A DNA stretch of 8,001 bases from an uncultured Collinsella sp. (lineage in GTDB: Bacteria; Actinomycetota; Coriobacteriia; Coriobacteriales; Coriobacteriaceae), in contig USJQ01000040.1 of the NCBI GenBank assembly GCA_900554985.1, forward strand, positions 1-8,001. The letters run 5' to 3'. The position numbers and the translations under genes are program-made. The notes below the pieces were generated by a model. The model was not told the DNA's origin and did no database searches. It saw only the letters and a program-made list of their open reading frames with translations. Positions 1 through 5,860 of this stretch are shown in pieces. The number at the start of each line of letters is the position of its first letter. Within the stretch, counting starts at the first letter, position 1.

Positions 1-88
1 GACTGTCGGCGTTAGAGATATCGATCTCGCCGATTACCTTAATGGTGTAGATCTCCGGCGTGGGGTTGGTGGAAATACCCAAATCCAT
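1..88 (-). CDS. STAS-domain protein, anti-sigma factor antagonist-like (5' part only)
   Basis: Only the first 29 codons are inside the window; the gene continues past the left edge. The ATG at 86-88 is preceded by a clear ribosome binding site, AAAGGAG (96-102 on the minus strand), 7 nt upstream. The N-terminus shows the alternating beta-strand pattern of a STAS domain, with IYTIKVIGEIDISNA at about residues 13-27; the G-E-I/L-D turn followed by a short polar stretch is typical of SpoIIAA/RsbV-like antagonists. Family knowledge: such proteins bind anti-sigma kinases and are controlled by phosphorylation of a Ser/Thr further downstream, which is not visible here. The gene lies 66 bp downstream of the aminotransferase stop with no obvious terminator between them, so read-through is possible. 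Alternative: the N-terminal STAS domain of a larger protein. Confidence 0.72.
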   Translation of the reverse strand, partial: MDLGISTNPTPEIYTIKVIGEIDISNADS

Positions 89-95
89 GTATACG

Positions 96-102
96 CTCCT
101 TT
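96..102 (-). promoter_or_regulatory. Ribosome binding site of the STAS gene
   Basis: AAAGGAG lies 7 nt before the ATG at 86-88. It fixes the start of the partial gene at the left edge. Confidence 0.7.
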
Positions 103-154
103 ACGTATCGAAAGTGCGGATAGTACTGGGCGCGGACTTGCGGGGCCCTAGGCG

Positions 155-1459
155 TTAGGCGCGCTCGGCACGAGCAAGCTCGGCAGCGACAAGCTTAACG
201 GCCAGCACCAGCACGTCGAGCGCGGCCTCCAGGTCATCGACCGTGGGATAGCTCGGCGCGATGCGGATGTTGGTGTCGCGCGGATCCTTGCCATAAGGCC
301 AGGTAGCACCAGCCGGCGTGAGCTTGACGCCCAGGTCGGCACAAAGCGCGGCGACCTTTTGGGCCGAGCCCTCGGGACCATCAAAGCTCACAAAGTAGCC
401 GCCGCGGGGGTGCGTCCAAGTGGCGCAGCCCGTTTCGCCCAAACCCTCGGTGAGCTTGCGCTCGACGGCCTCAAAGCGCGGGCGCAAGAACTCAGCATGC
501 TTTTTCATGTGCTCCTTGACCGCCTCGATGGTGGGAAGGAAACGCACGTGGCGCAGCTGGTTGAGCTTGGCGGCGCTGATGAGGGCGGCCTTCAGGCGCG
601 TGGAGAACTCGGCGATGACCGCGGGGCTCGCACCGATGAAGCCGATGCCGGCGCCCGGGAAGGTGATCTTGGACGTCGAGGCAAAGGCCACCACGCGATC
701 CTCGGTGCCCGCCGCGCGAGCGAGGTCGAAGATATTGGCGAGCTCGTCGGTCTCGTCGTACAGGTCGTGCACGCAGTAGGCGTTGTCCCAGAAGATGCGG
801 AAATCGGGCGCGGCCGTGGGCATCTCGACCAGGCGACGCACGGTGTCCTCGCTAAAGGTGATGCCCGTGGGGTTGGAATACTTGGGCACGCACCAGATGC
901 CCTTGATGGAGTCGTCGGCGGCAACCAGGCGCTCGACCTCGTCCATGTCGGGGCCGTTGTCGGTCATCGCGACGGGGACATTCTCGATACCCAGGTCGGC
1001 GGTGATGCCAAAGTGACGGTCGTAGCCGGGAACAGGGCACAGGAACTTGACTTTCTTGCCGTCGTGCGCGGCCTCGTAAGCCTCCCAAGGCTCGCTGCCG
1101 CACGAACCGCAGCGCCAAAACATGCCGGCGATATCGTGCTCGATCAGAAGGCTCGACGAACCCAGTACGAGCGTCTGCTCGGCAGGGCAACCCAGGAACT
1201 CCCCCGCCAGCTTGCGCGCCGAGGGAATGCCCTCAAAGCAGCCGTAGTTGGAGCAGTCGACGTTGCCGTCGTGCAGATCGGCGTCGGCATTGAGAATATC
1301 GAGCATGGGTCGAGAGATGTCCACCTGGGAGGGCGACGGCTTGCCGCGGGCCATGTCGAGCGCCAGGCCCTTGGCCTTGACCTCGGCGACCTCGGCTTTT
1401 AGTGCCTCGATGGCGGCATCGAGTTCGGTGGTTTCCATCTTCTGGTAGATCGTCTGCAT
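155..1459 (-). CDS. PLP-dependent aspartate aminotransferase-like protein (class I/II fold)
   Basis: Predicted cytosolic aminotransferase of 434 residues, fold type I. It most resembles the actinobacterial aspartate aminotransferase group (Pfam Asp_aminotransf, often misnamed MocR-like), which exchanges amino groups between aspartate and 2-oxoglutarate. Visible landmarks are: GKPSP at 39-43; NPTG at 196-199; D225-N-A-Y228, whose Asp would contact the PLP pyridine nitrogen; the Schiff-base lysine K264 in STSK; and R399 in the NIRIAPS stretch, the expected substrate-carboxylate arginine. There is no N-terminal winged helix, so it is not a MocR/GntR regulator. The ATG at 1457-1459 has AGG 8 nt upstream; Met8 is a weaker alternative. 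It is transcribed divergently from the small acidic protein gene and may be followed by the STAS gene in one transcript. Substrate specificity is inferred from family only. Confidence 0.9.
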   Translation of the reverse strand: MQTIYQKMETTELDAAIEALKAEVAEVKAKGLALDMARGKPSPSQVDISRPMLDILNADADLHDGNVDCSNYGCFEGIPSARKLAGEFLGCPAEQTLVLGSSSLLIEHDIAGMFWRCGSCGSEPWEAYEAAHDGKKVKFLCPVPGYDRHFGITADLGIENVPVAMTDNGPDMDEVERLVAADDSIKGIWCVPKYSNPTGITFSEDTVRRLVEMPTAAPDFRIFWDNAYCVHDLYDETDELANIFDLARAAGTEDRVVAFASTSKITFPGAGIGFIGASPAVIAEFSTRLKAALISAAKLNQLRHVRFLPTIEAVKEHMKKHAEFLRPRFEAVERKLTEGLGETGCATWTHPRGGYFVSFDGPEGSAQKVAALCADLGVKLTPAGATWPYGKDPRDTNIRIAPSYPTVDDLEAALDVLVLAVKLVAAELARAERA

Positions 1460-1500
1460 GGGTGCGACCTTTCGCGAAGTGGGACGTTGCAGTTCGTCTA

Positions 1501-1506
1501 AGTATA
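1501..1506 (-). promoter_or_regulatory. Possible -10 box for the aminotransferase gene
   Basis: TATACT on the minus strand matches the sigma70 -10 consensus at 5 of 6 positions and would start transcription about 35 nt before the aminotransferase ATG. The matching -35 position (about 1524-1529) is poor, ATACCG. It is the best candidate in the divergent intergenic region 1460-1609. Confidence 0.3.
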
Positions 1507-1598
1507 GACCGCCACCGCCGCAACGGTATGAAGCCGTGATAGATTAAGTCCATCGCAATGAATTACGACATCGCCGCGCATGCCGGCGTGGAGCGCCC

Positions 1599-1605
1599 AA
1601 GGAGG
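1599..1605 (+). promoter_or_regulatory. Strong ribosome binding site that sets the small-protein start
   Basis: AAGGAGG lies 4 nt before the ATG at 1610. It argues against the upstream in-frame ATG at 1580, which has no such site. Confidence 0.75.
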
Positions 1606-1609
1606 CACT

Positions 1610-1864
1610 ATGGAATACGGATCGTTCCAGGCCGAGGAATTCGGCGACCTGCAGCGCCTGGTCGACGGACTGTTTTACGACCGCCACGCCATCGACCGCC
1701 TGGATCTCATCGTGCAGGCCGAGATCTTGGACCTCGCGCCCGACCTCATGGAAATCGTGAACCTATTGCCGCCCGGCTACTACGACCGCCAATCGCTTTG
1801 CGACCAGCTCAACTCCGCCTTGGCCGCCCACGGCTGGGGCGCCGTCTACGGAACGGTGGAATAA
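1610..1864 (+). CDS. Small acidic protein of unknown function (84 aa)
   Basis: I do not recognise this family. The ATG at 1610 is preceded by a near-perfect Shine-Dalgarno sequence, AAGGAGG (1599-1605), 4 nt upstream, which makes it far more likely than the in-frame ATG at 1580. The 84-residue product has no lysine, four arginines and fifteen Asp/Glu, so it is strongly acidic (net charge about -11). It has no signal peptide or membrane segment. Residues about 9-50 look amphipathic-helical with regularly spaced acidic and leucine residues. A second part begins at LPPGYYDR (53-60) and ends in an aromatic/glycine-rich tail (HGWGAVYGTVE). It is monocistronic, divergent from the aminotransferase and convergent with nhaA, and ends at a strong terminator. 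A soluble regulatory or partner-binding role is possible but speculative. Confidence 0.8.
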   Translation: MEYGSFQAEEFGDLQRLVDGLFYDRHAIDRLDLIVQAEILDLAPDLMEIVNLLPPGYYDRQSLCDQLNSALAAHGWGAVYGTVE

Positions 1865-1867
1865 ACC

Positions 1868-1896
1868 TAGTCATTTAAGAACGTCCCCATTGACTA
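1868..1896 (-). repeat. Palindromic element, copy 1 (conserved G-rich loop)
   Basis: Inverted repeat with 6-bp arms TAGTCA (1868-1873) and TGACTA (1891-1896) around a 17-nt loop. Read on the minus strand, the loop contains GGGGACGTTCTTAAA. The core resembles the loops of the elements at 4634-4664 and 5674-5714, whereas the arms are unrelated. It lies 3 bp after the small-protein stop and touches the left arm of the terminator. Function is unknown; a REP-like mobile palindrome is one interpretation. Confidence 0.5.
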
Positions 1897-1933
1897 AAAC
1901 GCCGCTTGTGATGGTGTCCACAGGCGGCGTTTT
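1896..1933. terminator. Bidirectional terminator between the small-protein gene and nhaA
   Basis: Fifteen-base-pair stem (1896-1910 with 1919-1933, one G-T pair) and an 8-nt loop (1911-1918). The outer arms are AAAACGCCGC and GCGGCGTTTT, so a U-tract follows the GC-rich stem on either strand. It sits between convergent genes that end at 1864 (plus) and 1951 (minus) and can serve both. Confidence 0.88.
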
Positions 1934-1950
1934 CAAACTTGTATATGCTT

Positions 1951-3309
1951 TTACTTGTCTTTGGGCGCGGGGTGTTTGCAGACCACGCTCATGTAGATCA
2001 TACCGAGCACGGCAGCGGTGACCGAACCGGCAAGGATGGCGGCCTTGGCAGCCAGAACCTCAAACTGGGCCGTCGGGAAGGCAAGGCCGCTGATGAGGAT
2101 CGACATGGTGAAGCCGATGCCGCCCAGAATGCCCACACCGGCAATCATGTGCCAGTTAACGTTATGCGGCAGCTCGCAGACCCTAAACTTAACCAGGGCA
2201 AACGTCATGCCAAAGATGCCGATCGGCTTGCCCAGCAGCATGCCAAAGTACACGCCGAGCGTCACCGGGTCGGTGAGCAGCGTGCTCATGTCCACGCCCA
2301 CTAGGCGAACCTGTGCGTTCACGAACGCAAAGATCGGCAGAATCACAAAGTTGACCGGCGTGGAGATCAGACGCTCCATGCGGATGAGCGGCGGGGTCAC
2401 GCGGTGCATGACGCGCTCGACCCTGGTGGTCGAGACGGTAAAGTCATGCTGGCCCAAGATGTGCGCCTCGTCGTCGTAGCGGTCATCGAGCAGCGGCAGG
2501 CACTCGCCCAACCAATCGGTGAGGCTATCGAGCTTGACGCCGCACTTGGCCGGAATGGTAAAGGCCAAGATGACGCCGGCGAGCGTGGCATGTACACCGC
2601 TCTTGAACATGCAGAACCACAACAGCAGGCCCAGTACCGAATACGGGGCGAGGCGGTAATGCTGCGTCTTGTTGAGCCACACGAGCGCGCAGGTCACCAG
2701 CGCGGCGGCGCCCAACCAAAACGGATTGGGGCTCTGACCGTAGAAGATGGCGATGGCGGCGATGGAGATGAGGTCATCGGCGATGGCGAGCGTCGAGAAG
2801 AACACGCGCACGCCGTTGGGCACGCGGTTGCCCAAAAGCGACAGCACGCCCAGCGCAAAGGCAATATCGGTTGCCATGGGGATGGCCCAACCGTTGCGGG
2901 CGCCGGCATGGTTAAAGATCAGGTAGATGCAGGCAGGAACGACGACGCCGCCCACGGCCGCCAGCATGGGAAGCATGGCCTGACGCGGATTCTTGAGCTC
3001 GCCGACCGTCATCTCGTACTTAAGCTCAATGCCCACCAACAAAAAGAAAATCGCCATGAGGAAGTCGTTGACGAAAAGCTCAACGGTGAGACCGGCCGCA
3101 AGGTTGCCCAGACCCACATACAGCGGGGTCTCCAAAAAGTGATGGATGGCCTCGTAGGCATCGGTATTGGCGCAAATGACGGCGGCGATGGCGGCGATGA
3201 CCATAACCGCGGCGGAAATCGTGCCGTTCTCGGCGATGCGCTCCCAGATGTCGTGACGCTCAAAGCGCTTGCGCTCACGGACGTTGAACAGCTGCTCAGT
3301 TGCTGCCAT
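1951..3309 (-). CDS. nhaA: Na+/H+ antiporter NhaA
   Basis: Integral membrane antiporter of 452 residues that exports Na+ (or Li+) in exchange for H+. The NhaA signature is clear: ATDIAFALGV with D148 (E. coli D133), AIADDL with D178-D179 (E. coli D163-D164, the ion-binding pair), SGVHATLAG with H240 (E. coli H225 region), GKPIGI with K361 (E. coli K300), and GIGFTMSILI near 397-406. About a dozen hydrophobic segments follow a short charged cytoplasmic N-terminus. The protein is longer than E. coli NhaA (388), mainly through an extended hydrophilic loop at about residues 254-316 that is rich in Asp, Arg and His. The ATG at 3307-3309 has GAAAGGAG 6 nt upstream. It is a single gene, separated from ppaC by a terminator. 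A small hairpin in its leader abuts the ribosome binding site. Confidence 0.96.
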   Translation of the reverse strand: MAATEQLFNVRERKRFERHDIWERIAENGTISAAVMVIAAIAAVICANTDAYEAIHHFLETPLYVGLGNLAAGLTVELFVNDFLMAIFFLLVGIELKYEMTVGELKNPRQAMLPMLAAVGGVVVPACIYLIFNHAGARNGWAIPMATDIAFALGVLSLLGNRVPNGVRVFFSTLAIADDLISIAAIAIFYGQSPNPFWLGAAALVTCALVWLNKTQHYRLAPYSVLGLLLWFCMFKSGVHATLAGVILAFTIPAKCGVKLDSLTDWLGECLPLLDDRYDDEAHILGQHDFTVSTTRVERVMHRVTPPLIRMERLISTPVNFVILPIFAFVNAQVRLVGVDMSTLLTDPVTLGVYFGMLLGKPIGIFGMTFALVKFRVCELPHNVNWHMIAGVGILGGIGFTMSILISGLAFPTAQFEVLAAKAAILAGSVTAAVLGMIYMSVVCKHPAPKDK

Positions 3310-3315
3310 GGGCGG

Positions 3316-3339
3316 CTCCTTTCACGGGAAAGCTCCCGT
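3316..3339 (-). promoter_or_regulatory. nhaA ribosome binding site with adjacent leader hairpin
   Basis: GAAAGGAG (3316-3323) is the Shine-Dalgarno sequence for nhaA. Immediately upstream in the mRNA is a perfect 6-bp hairpin, ACGGGA with TCCCGT (3324-3329 and 3334-3339), with a 4-nt loop. Six T residues precede the hairpin rather than follow it, so it is not a terminator of incoming transcription. It could modulate access to the ribosome binding site; that role is inference. Confidence 0.4.
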
Positions 3340-3453
3340 CTTAAAAAAGCACGGCCCGCCCAAGTGGCGGCGCCGCGCTCTAACGTATTACGCTTGCATC
3401 TAGCCTACCCTGCACGACAAGCACGCAGGCGTGGCCGAAAAGCGGAACCACAG

Positions 3454-3474
3454 GTTGAACATTATTTGCTCAAC
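3454..3474. promoter_or_regulatory. Operator-like inverted repeat between ppaC and nhaA
   Basis: GTTGAACA (3454-3461) and TGCTCAAC (3467-3474) form an inverted repeat with one mismatch and a 5-bp AT-rich centre. It lies about 145 bp upstream of the nhaA start, past the ppaC terminator, and so within the likely nhaA promoter region. No convincing -35/-10 pair was found beside it. The rest of the 266-bp gap (3310-3575) shows only the nhaA leader hairpin and the ppaC terminator. Confidence 0.3.
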
Positions 3475-3516
3475 GGCACGGGCACGCCTGTCCAAGAGAC
3501 GACGCGGCGCATGCAC

Positions 3517-3556
3517 AAAAAACGACCGGAGCGCGGGGCGTCCGCAATCCGGTCGT
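3517..3556 (-). terminator. Rho-independent terminator of ppaC
   Basis: On the minus strand, ACGACCGGA pairs with TCCGGTCGT (3548-3556 with 3522-3530, nine pairs). A further GCGG/CCGC pairing lies inside the loop, and a run of six T (3517-3522) follows. It begins about 20 bp after the ppaC stop. No T-run exists on the plus side, so it is one-directional. Confidence 0.9.
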
Positions 3557-3575
3557 GGCGTTCGGTCAACTCAAC

Positions 3576-4499
3576 CTAGCAGGCGGCCATGATGGGAGCA
3601 GCGACCTGCTTCTTACGGGAGAGGACGCCCGGCATCCAGACGCCGTCGTGCTCGTCGGCAATGCCCAGGCCCTTTTGAGCAGCCTCGGTCTCGCCCTCGA
3701 GCAGGACCTGCGAGCCCTCCTCCATGATGTCGGTGATGCACAGGACAATGCCGTCGGCATCCTTCTCGGCGGCGTAGGCGCGCATGGCCTCGCGGATCTC
3801 GTCAATCATGCCAAGCGCACGGCTCTTATCGACGGTCTCGTACTGGCCGATGAGCAGCTTCTTGCCGGCAGGCTCGAACATCTTGATGTCGTTGCCGACC
3901 ATCTCGGCAGCGGTGAAGGAGCCGGACGGACGGGTAAGGAAGACCTCCATGCCAAACTTGACCGGGTCGACGCCCACTTGCTCGCCGAGCTTGGCGGCGA
4001 CGGCGCGGTCGACATCGGTGGTGGTGGGGCTCTTGAGCATGAGCGTGTCGGTCATCATGGCCGAGAGCAGCAGCTTGGCCTGGACGTCGGAAAGCTCAAC
4101 GCCGAGCACGTCGGCGAGCTTGGTGACGATGGTGCAGCTGGAGCCCCAGGGCAGGCAGATGTAGCGCAGCGGGCCGGCGGTCTCGAAGTCGCCGATGCGG
4201 TGATGGTCGACAACGCCAAAGACCGTAGCGTCCTTAAGGCCGGCGACGGACTGGGCGGACTCGTTGTGGTCGGTGAGGACGACGAGCTGACCGGCCTCGA
4301 CGGACTCGATCACGCGGGGCTCGGCAATGCCGGCGTCGGCGAGCAGCTTGGCGGACTCGGCCGGAAGCTGGCCCAGGGCGCAGGCCTCGTAGGTGTTGCC
4401 GGCATACTCAACCTGGTTGAGCAGCTGGGACAGGACGACGGCGCTCATGATGGCGTCATTATCGGGGTTCTGGTGACCAAAGACAAGAACGTTTGCCAT
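3576..4499 (-). CDS. ppaC: Manganese-dependent inorganic pyrophosphatase (family II, DHH)
   Basis: Cytosolic enzyme of 307 residues that hydrolyses pyrophosphate to two phosphates, pulling biosynthetic reactions forward. Length and motifs match family II pyrophosphatases. The N-terminal DHH domain has GHQNPDND with metal ligands H9, D13 and D15, then D77 in LTDH, the DHH motif at 98-100, and D151 in MMTD. The C-terminal DHHA2 domain has K206 in NDIKMF and the substrate-binding SRKKQ at 294-298. There is no inserted CBS-DRTGG regulatory block between the halves, so nucleotide control of that type is not expected. The ATG at 4497-4499 is preceded by GGAGG at 6 nt spacing. The gene sits 166 bp after the ROK kinase, with no clear terminator between them, and ends at its own terminator. 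All key residues appear intact. Confidence 0.96.
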   Translation of the reverse strand: MANVLVFGHQNPDNDAIMSAVVLSQLLNQVEYAGNTYEACALGQLPAESAKLLADAGIAEPRVIESVEAGQLVVLTDHNESAQSVAGLKDATVFGVVDHHRIGDFETAGPLRYICLPWGSSCTIVTKLADVLGVELSDVQAKLLLSAMMTDTLMLKSPTTTDVDRAVAAKLGEQVGVDPVKFGMEVFLTRPSGSFTAAEMVGNDIKMFEPAGKKLLIGQYETVDKSRALGMIDEIREAMRAYAAEKDADGIVLCITDIMEEGSQVLLEGETEAAQKGLGIADEHDGVWMPGVLSRKKQVAAPIMAAC

Positions 4500-4613
4500 G
4501 GATATCCTCCACTTGATATGTGTACTTGGACGTAGCTATGGTAGCACGCCGATGCCGAGCCTTCGCAGACGGAAGGGCCACGGCATATTTTGTGGCAGGT
4601 ATGGGGGCCAAGG

Positions 4614-4664
4614 CTGTCCCTTTCGCACCATGTTGGTGCAAAGTAACCTGACCCCCTTGCACCA
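4614..4664 (-). repeat. Palindromic element, copy 2, with an extra half unit
   Basis: On the minus strand, TGGTGCAA (4657-4664) and TTGCACCA (4634-4641) form a perfect 8-bp inverted repeat around a 15-nt loop, GGGGGTCAGGTTACT. After a 3-nt gap comes a third arm, TGGTGCGA (4623-4630), followed by AAGGGACAG. The 17-nt unit of arm plus G-rich core is thus present twice in direct order with 13 of 17 identical positions. The element begins 1 bp after the ROK kinase stop. There is no T-run, so a standard terminator is unlikely. Confidence 0.55.
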
Positions 4665-4665
4665 G

Positions 4666-5619
4666 CTATTTACCGACGGCGCGCAGGGCTACGTAAGCAG
4701 CGCCGATGATGCCGGCGTCGTTGCCGAGCGAAGCGACCTTAATGGGCGTCTCGCGCGAGGCAGAGAGCGCGTACTGCTTAAAGTGTTCGCGAACCTTGTC
4801 GAGGTAAACATCGGCCGAGGCGGAGGCGCCGCCGCCGATGAGGAACATCTCGGGGTCGACCACGTTGGCGATAAGCGCCAGAGCGCGACCGAGGTAGTCG
4901 GCCATGGTATCGGCCGCGGCCAGCGCGAGCTTGTCACCCTCGCGGCAGGCCTGGAACACATCCTTGGAATCGGAGGGACCAGTGAGCTCGATGGGCTCGA
5001 CGCCCGCCTTCTTGCACTCGGCCAGGTAGTTGCTCACCACGCCGGTGGCGCTAGAATACTGCTCCAGGTGGCCATGGCCGCCGCAGCCGCAGGTGCGCTC
5101 CTCAGCCGGGTTCAGGCACATGTGGCCAATCTCGCCGCCGGCACCCACAACGCCCGACACCACGTCGCCGTTAACGATAACGCCGCCGCCCACGCCGGTA
5201 CCGATGGTGACCATCACGACGTTCTGCACGCCCTTGGCAGAGCCGAGCCAGGCCTCGCCCATGGCAGCGGCGTTGGCATCGTTTTCGTACTTAACGACCG
5301 CGTCGGGGCAGTGCTCCTGAATGGCGATCTTAAGCTCGGGCAGGTTAATGGCAATGTTGGCCTTGACCTTGGCGTCGCCCGAAGCCGGGATAGGGCACGG
5401 AACGGCCAGGCCAATGCCCGCCACAAAGGCGCGCGGAATCTGAGCCTTGGCGACCACCTGGTCGATAGCCTCGGTCACCGCGGCAAAGCCAGCAGCGTCA
5501 ACGATGGGAGGCGTGGGCACGCTGGCCTTGGCAAGCAGATTGCCGTCCTCATCGAACAGGCCCTCCTTAACCGAAGTGCCGCCGACGTCGATGCCGATGT
5601 AGTACTGCTTAGGTTCCAT
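4666..5619 (-). CDS. ROK-family sugar kinase, glucokinase-like
   Basis: Predicted cytosolic ATP-dependent hexokinase of 317 residues, most likely glucokinase, which would phosphorylate free hexose for glycolysis. It starts directly with the kinase phosphate-binding motif IGIDVGGT (residues 8-15) and has no N-terminal helix-turn-helix, so it is a kinase and not a NagC/Mlc-type repressor. Further motifs are: ENDAN at 112-116 with catalytic D114; GTGVGGG at 140-146; GGEIGH at 161-166; and a CGCGGHGHLE stretch at 177-186. In the ROK zinc motif the third cysteine is replaced by H184; with H166, C177 and C179 a metal site is still plausible. LIGGGAS at 260-266 is the adenosine-side motif. The chosen ATG at 5617-5619 has AAAGGTGG upstream; the frame is open to 5685, but that extension lacks family features. 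It lies between the PTS terminator and ppaC. The exact sugar is inferred. Confidence 0.9.
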   Translation of the reverse strand: MEPKQYYIGIDVGGTSVKEGLFDEDGNLLAKASVPTPPIVDAAGFAAVTEAIDQVVAKAQIPRAFVAGIGLAVPCPIPASGDAKVKANIAINLPELKIAIQEHCPDAVVKYENDANAAAMGEAWLGSAKGVQNVVMVTIGTGVGGGVIVNGDVVSGVVGAGGEIGHMCLNPAEERTCGCGGHGHLEQYSSATGVVSNYLAECKKAGVEPIELTGPSDSKDVFQACREGDKLALAAADTMADYLGRALALIANVVDPEMFLIGGGASASADVYLDKVREHFKQYALSASRETPIKVASLGNDAGIIGAAYVALRAVGK

Positions 5620-5673
5620 GGGAGCCCACCTTTCTCGTTTAAACATTGCCTGTATGGTACCGCTCCCAAGGCA

Positions 5674-5714
5674 AAAACCTACCAAAAAGGGACAGGTTTG
5701 TTTTGGCAGGTTTT
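5674..5714 (+). repeat. Palindromic element, copy 3 (long AT-rich arms)
   Basis: Fourteen-bp arms, AAAACCTACCAAAA (5674-5687) and TTTTGGCAGGTTTT (5701-5714), pair with a single mismatch around the 13-nt loop AGGGACAGGTTTG. The loop resembles those of the copies at 1868-1896 (minus) and 4634-4664 (minus), but this copy faces the other way. It lies 55 bp upstream of the ROK kinase start, where its promoter or leader should be, and downstream of the PTS terminator. Read on the minus strand the hairpin is followed by five T, so weak terminator activity is possible. Confidence 0.6.
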
Positions 5715-5763
5715 ATCTGGGAAAACGCGCGGCACCAGCCAACAGGTCGCGTAAGCCTTCGCC

Positions 5764-5801
5764 AAAAACAAAAAGCGCCGAGAGGCGGAGGCTCCCGGCG
5801 C
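5764..5801 (-). terminator. Rho-independent terminator of the PTS genes
   Basis: On the minus strand a 10-bp stem, GCGCCGGGAG with CTCTCGGCGC (5792-5801 with 5775-5784, one G-T pair), and a 7-nt loop are followed by TTTTTGTTTTT (5764-5774). It lies about 60 bp after the IIA stop and separates the PTS genes from the ROK kinase. Confidence 0.93.
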
Positions 5802-5860
5802 CCGTGAAAGGGACTGTATTGTCTGTTGGACTGCACGGTCCGTCGCGGCGATAACGCCGG

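Noticed and set aside
155..1459. MocR/GntR-type transcription regulator
   Set aside because: Proteins of this group are often named MocR, but there is no N-terminal DNA-binding domain; only the aminotransferase fold is present.
1580..1609. Upstream in-frame ATG for the small acidic protein
   Set aside because: It lacks a ribosome binding site, and the AAGGAGG site would lie inside the coding region. The ATG at 1610 has the correct spacing.
3310..3516. Possible riboswitch (for example Na+-responsive) in the nhaA leader
   Set aside because: Only one 6-bp hairpin and one inverted repeat are visible. No multi-helix core of a known riboswitch class could be traced.
2404..3579. Long plus-strand open frame (391 codons) opposite nhaA
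   Set aside because: It is antisense to a gene with all NhaA signature residues. Its translation is low-complexity (rich in His, Gly, Arg, Asp), which high-GC codon bias commonly produces. It has no recognisable motif.
4578..4597. GCCAC/GTGGC inverted repeat upstream of ppaC
   Set aside because: Only five base pairs with a 10-nt loop, no T-run and no clear promoter overlap. It could be chance.
5620..5685. N-terminal extension of the ROK kinase to the ATG at 5685
   Set aside because: The 22 added residues do not resemble ROK proteins, and the ribosome binding site AAAGGTGG serves the ATG at 5617-5619.
3555..5754. Long plus-strand open frames opposite ppaC and the ROK kinase (326 and 418 codons)
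   Set aside because: They mirror the codon structure of the true minus-strand genes, lack family motifs and cross intergenic structures, including the ppaC upstream region.
5804..5860. Fourth copy of the palindromic element near the PTS terminator
   Set aside because: It contains AAAGGGAC, but no inverted arms flank the core as in the other three copies.
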